In this document: positions 5,472-6,282 of the stretch, in pieces
Layout: the number at the start of each line of letters is the position of its first letter
How positions within the stretch are numbered: position 1 is the stretch's first letter
Source: Streptosporangiaceae bacterium
GTDB taxonomy: Bacteria; Actinomycetota; Actinomycetes; Streptosporangiales; Streptosporangiaceae
DNA length: 6,282 nucleotides
Assembly (NCBI GenBank): GCA_030042885.1
Contig: JASHYW010000529.1
Span: forward strand, 1 to 6,282
Direction of reading: 5' to 3'
Position numbers and translations under genes: made by a program
The notes under the pieces: model-generated
Told to the model about the DNA's origin: nothing
Database searches by the model: none
Seen by the model: the letters and a program-made list of their open reading frames with translations, nothing else

Positions 5472-6212
5472 ATGGACATCCGAGCGGTCGCGTTCGACGC
5501 GAACGGCACCCTGGTCAGGATCCTGACAGAAGACGGCGCGGAGGAGATCTTTCGCGCCGCGGCGCACTTCCTCACCTACCAGGGCATAGACCTGTGCCGG
5601 GAGCAGGTCAGGGACCTGTATTTCCGGATCATGTCCGAGCAGCAGCACGCCAGCCCGGAGGAGCATCCGGAATTCGACGCCGCGGGCATCTGGCGCATCA
5701 TCATCGAGACGCACCAGACGGCCTTCACCCGCACCCTGCCCGCCGAAAAGCTCGGGCAGATGCCGCTGTTCCTGGCCGAGATGTGCCGCGGCATCTCGCG
5801 CCACCGGCTGGGCCTGTACCCGCATGTCCGCGAGGTGCTTGATGCCCTGCGCGGTCGCTACCCACTCGCGCTCATCACCGATGCGCAGAGCACGTATGCA
5901 CGCGGGGAACTGCACAGGGTCGGCCTGCTCAGCTACTTCGACCCGATCGTGGTGTCCGGCGACCACGGATACCGCAAGCCTGACCGGCGGCTCTTTCAGT
6001 TCGCGCTCGACGGGATGGCGGTGGCGGCCGAGAACGCGCTGTACGTCGGCAACGACATGTACCGCGACATCTACGGAGCGCAGGAAGCCGGCCAGAGGAC
6101 CGTGATGTTCGATTCCGATCAAGGCGAGAAGATCTACCGGGATTGCACACCCGACTTCACAATCACGGACTTCCGCGACCTCCTGCAGATCCTCGGCCTG
6201 CCCCGGCCCTAA
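5472..6212 (+). CDS. HAD-superfamily hydrolase (haloacid dehalogenase/phosphatase-like), atypical motif I
   Basis: This 246-aa protein has all four HAD motifs: I, VAFDANGTLV (nucleophile Asp9, Thr13); a helical cap; II, LALITDAQ (Thr136); III, HGYRKPD (Lys169); IV, YVGNDMYRDIYGA (Asp195, Asp199). A helical cap between motifs I and II and GNDxxxD in motif IV fit HAD subfamily IA. The second Asp of motif I, the usual general acid/base of phosphatases, is Asn11. Phosphatases normally have DxDGT and dehalogenases DxYGT or DxNET, so the reaction may not be simple phosphomonoester hydrolysis; some uncharacterised HAD-IA proteins are written FDxNGTL. The ATG at 5472 places motif I at the usual distance from the N-terminus, although the ribosome site is weak. 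It is probably co-transcribed with the kinase upstream; no promoter is apparent in the 53-bp gap. Confidence 0.9.
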   Translation: MDIRAVAFDANGTLVRILTEDGAEEIFRAAAHFLTYQGIDLCREQVRDLYFRIMSEQQHASPEEHPEFDAAGIWRIIIETHQTAFTRTLPAEKLGQMPLFLAEMCRGISRHRLGLYPHVREVLDALRGRYPLALITDAQSTYARGELHRVGLLSYFDPIVVSGDHGYRKPDRRLFQFALDGMAVAAENALYVGNDMYRDIYGAQEAGQRTVMFDSDQGEKIYRDCTPDFTITDFRDLLQILGLPRP

Positions 6213-6280
6213 ACCGCCAGGTCATGCTCGTCAGGCAGCCAGGATCCGTTCGTATCAGGCACCCTATTCGGCTCACACAT
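6209..6280 (-). other. Possible 3' end of a convergent gene, or chance ORF
   Basis: After the HAD stop (6212), the last 70 bases hold no clear + gene or terminator. On the minus strand a frame reads MCEPNRVPDTNGSWLPDEHD then LAV and stops at TAG (6211-6209), touching the HAD stop codon. It may be the end of a leftward gene entering from the right, a 23-aa peptide, or nothing; the window ends two bases beyond. Confidence 0.15.
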
Positions 6281-6282
6281 GA

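Noticed and set aside
6213..6282. A terminator or start of a new gene after the HAD gene (ATGA at 6279).
   Set aside because: No stable inverted repeat with a T-tract is visible, and the window ends too soon to judge a start.

Overview
The base composition (very GC-rich, long alternative-frame ORFs, heavy GTG use), an actinobacterial-type LexA box (TCGAAC-N4-GTTCGG) and the protein sequences all point to a high-GC actinomycete chromosome. The genus cannot be read from the window.

Layout. The left two thirds (1-4223) is a leftward operon read imuA' -> imuB -> dnaE2. It is the SOS-induced mutasome, the error-prone translesion replication system that replaces UmuDC-type polymerases in many bacteria. 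imuA' and imuB overlap by GTGA. dnaE2 begins 30 bp after imuB and runs off the left edge, so only its N-terminal 619 residues are present. A well-formed promoter (TTGACA, 17-bp spacer, GATACT) with the LexA box in its spacer lies at 4231-4259. It places transcription start at or next to the imuA' ATG (4223), so the operon is probably leaderless and LexA-repressed. In the established model DnaE2 is the catalytic polymerase, ImuB is an inactive Y-family scaffold that binds the beta clamp, and ImuA' is a RecA-like accessory protein without a P-loop.

The right third (4408-6212) is a divergent rightward pair: an APH/choline-kinase-fold phosphotransferase and a HAD-superfamily hydrolase, 53 bp apart. 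Their substrates are unknown. The LexA box sits inside a wider inverted repeat (CTTGACA...TGTCAAG), so a second TTGACA faces this pair. The -10 on that side is weak, so joint SOS control is only a hypothesis. A 52-codon candidate small ORF lies between the LexA box and the kinase and overlaps the kinase GTG by GTGA.

Unusual points. (1) A 64-bp G/C-run repeat occurs twice, 53/64 identical without gaps: once inside the PHP domain of dnaE2 and once in the 3' end of imuA', read in different frames, as expected of a small dispersed element that inserted into coding sequence. (2) ImuB lacks roughly 40 residues of the conserved N-terminal region (normally containing the ANRVV...GVRRG.RRREA.RCP stretch); a short LGAxxR hexapeptide repeat lies in its place. 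(3) The HAD protein has Asn instead of the second motif-I Asp. No tRNA, rRNA, CRISPR array, transposase or convincing terminator was seen.
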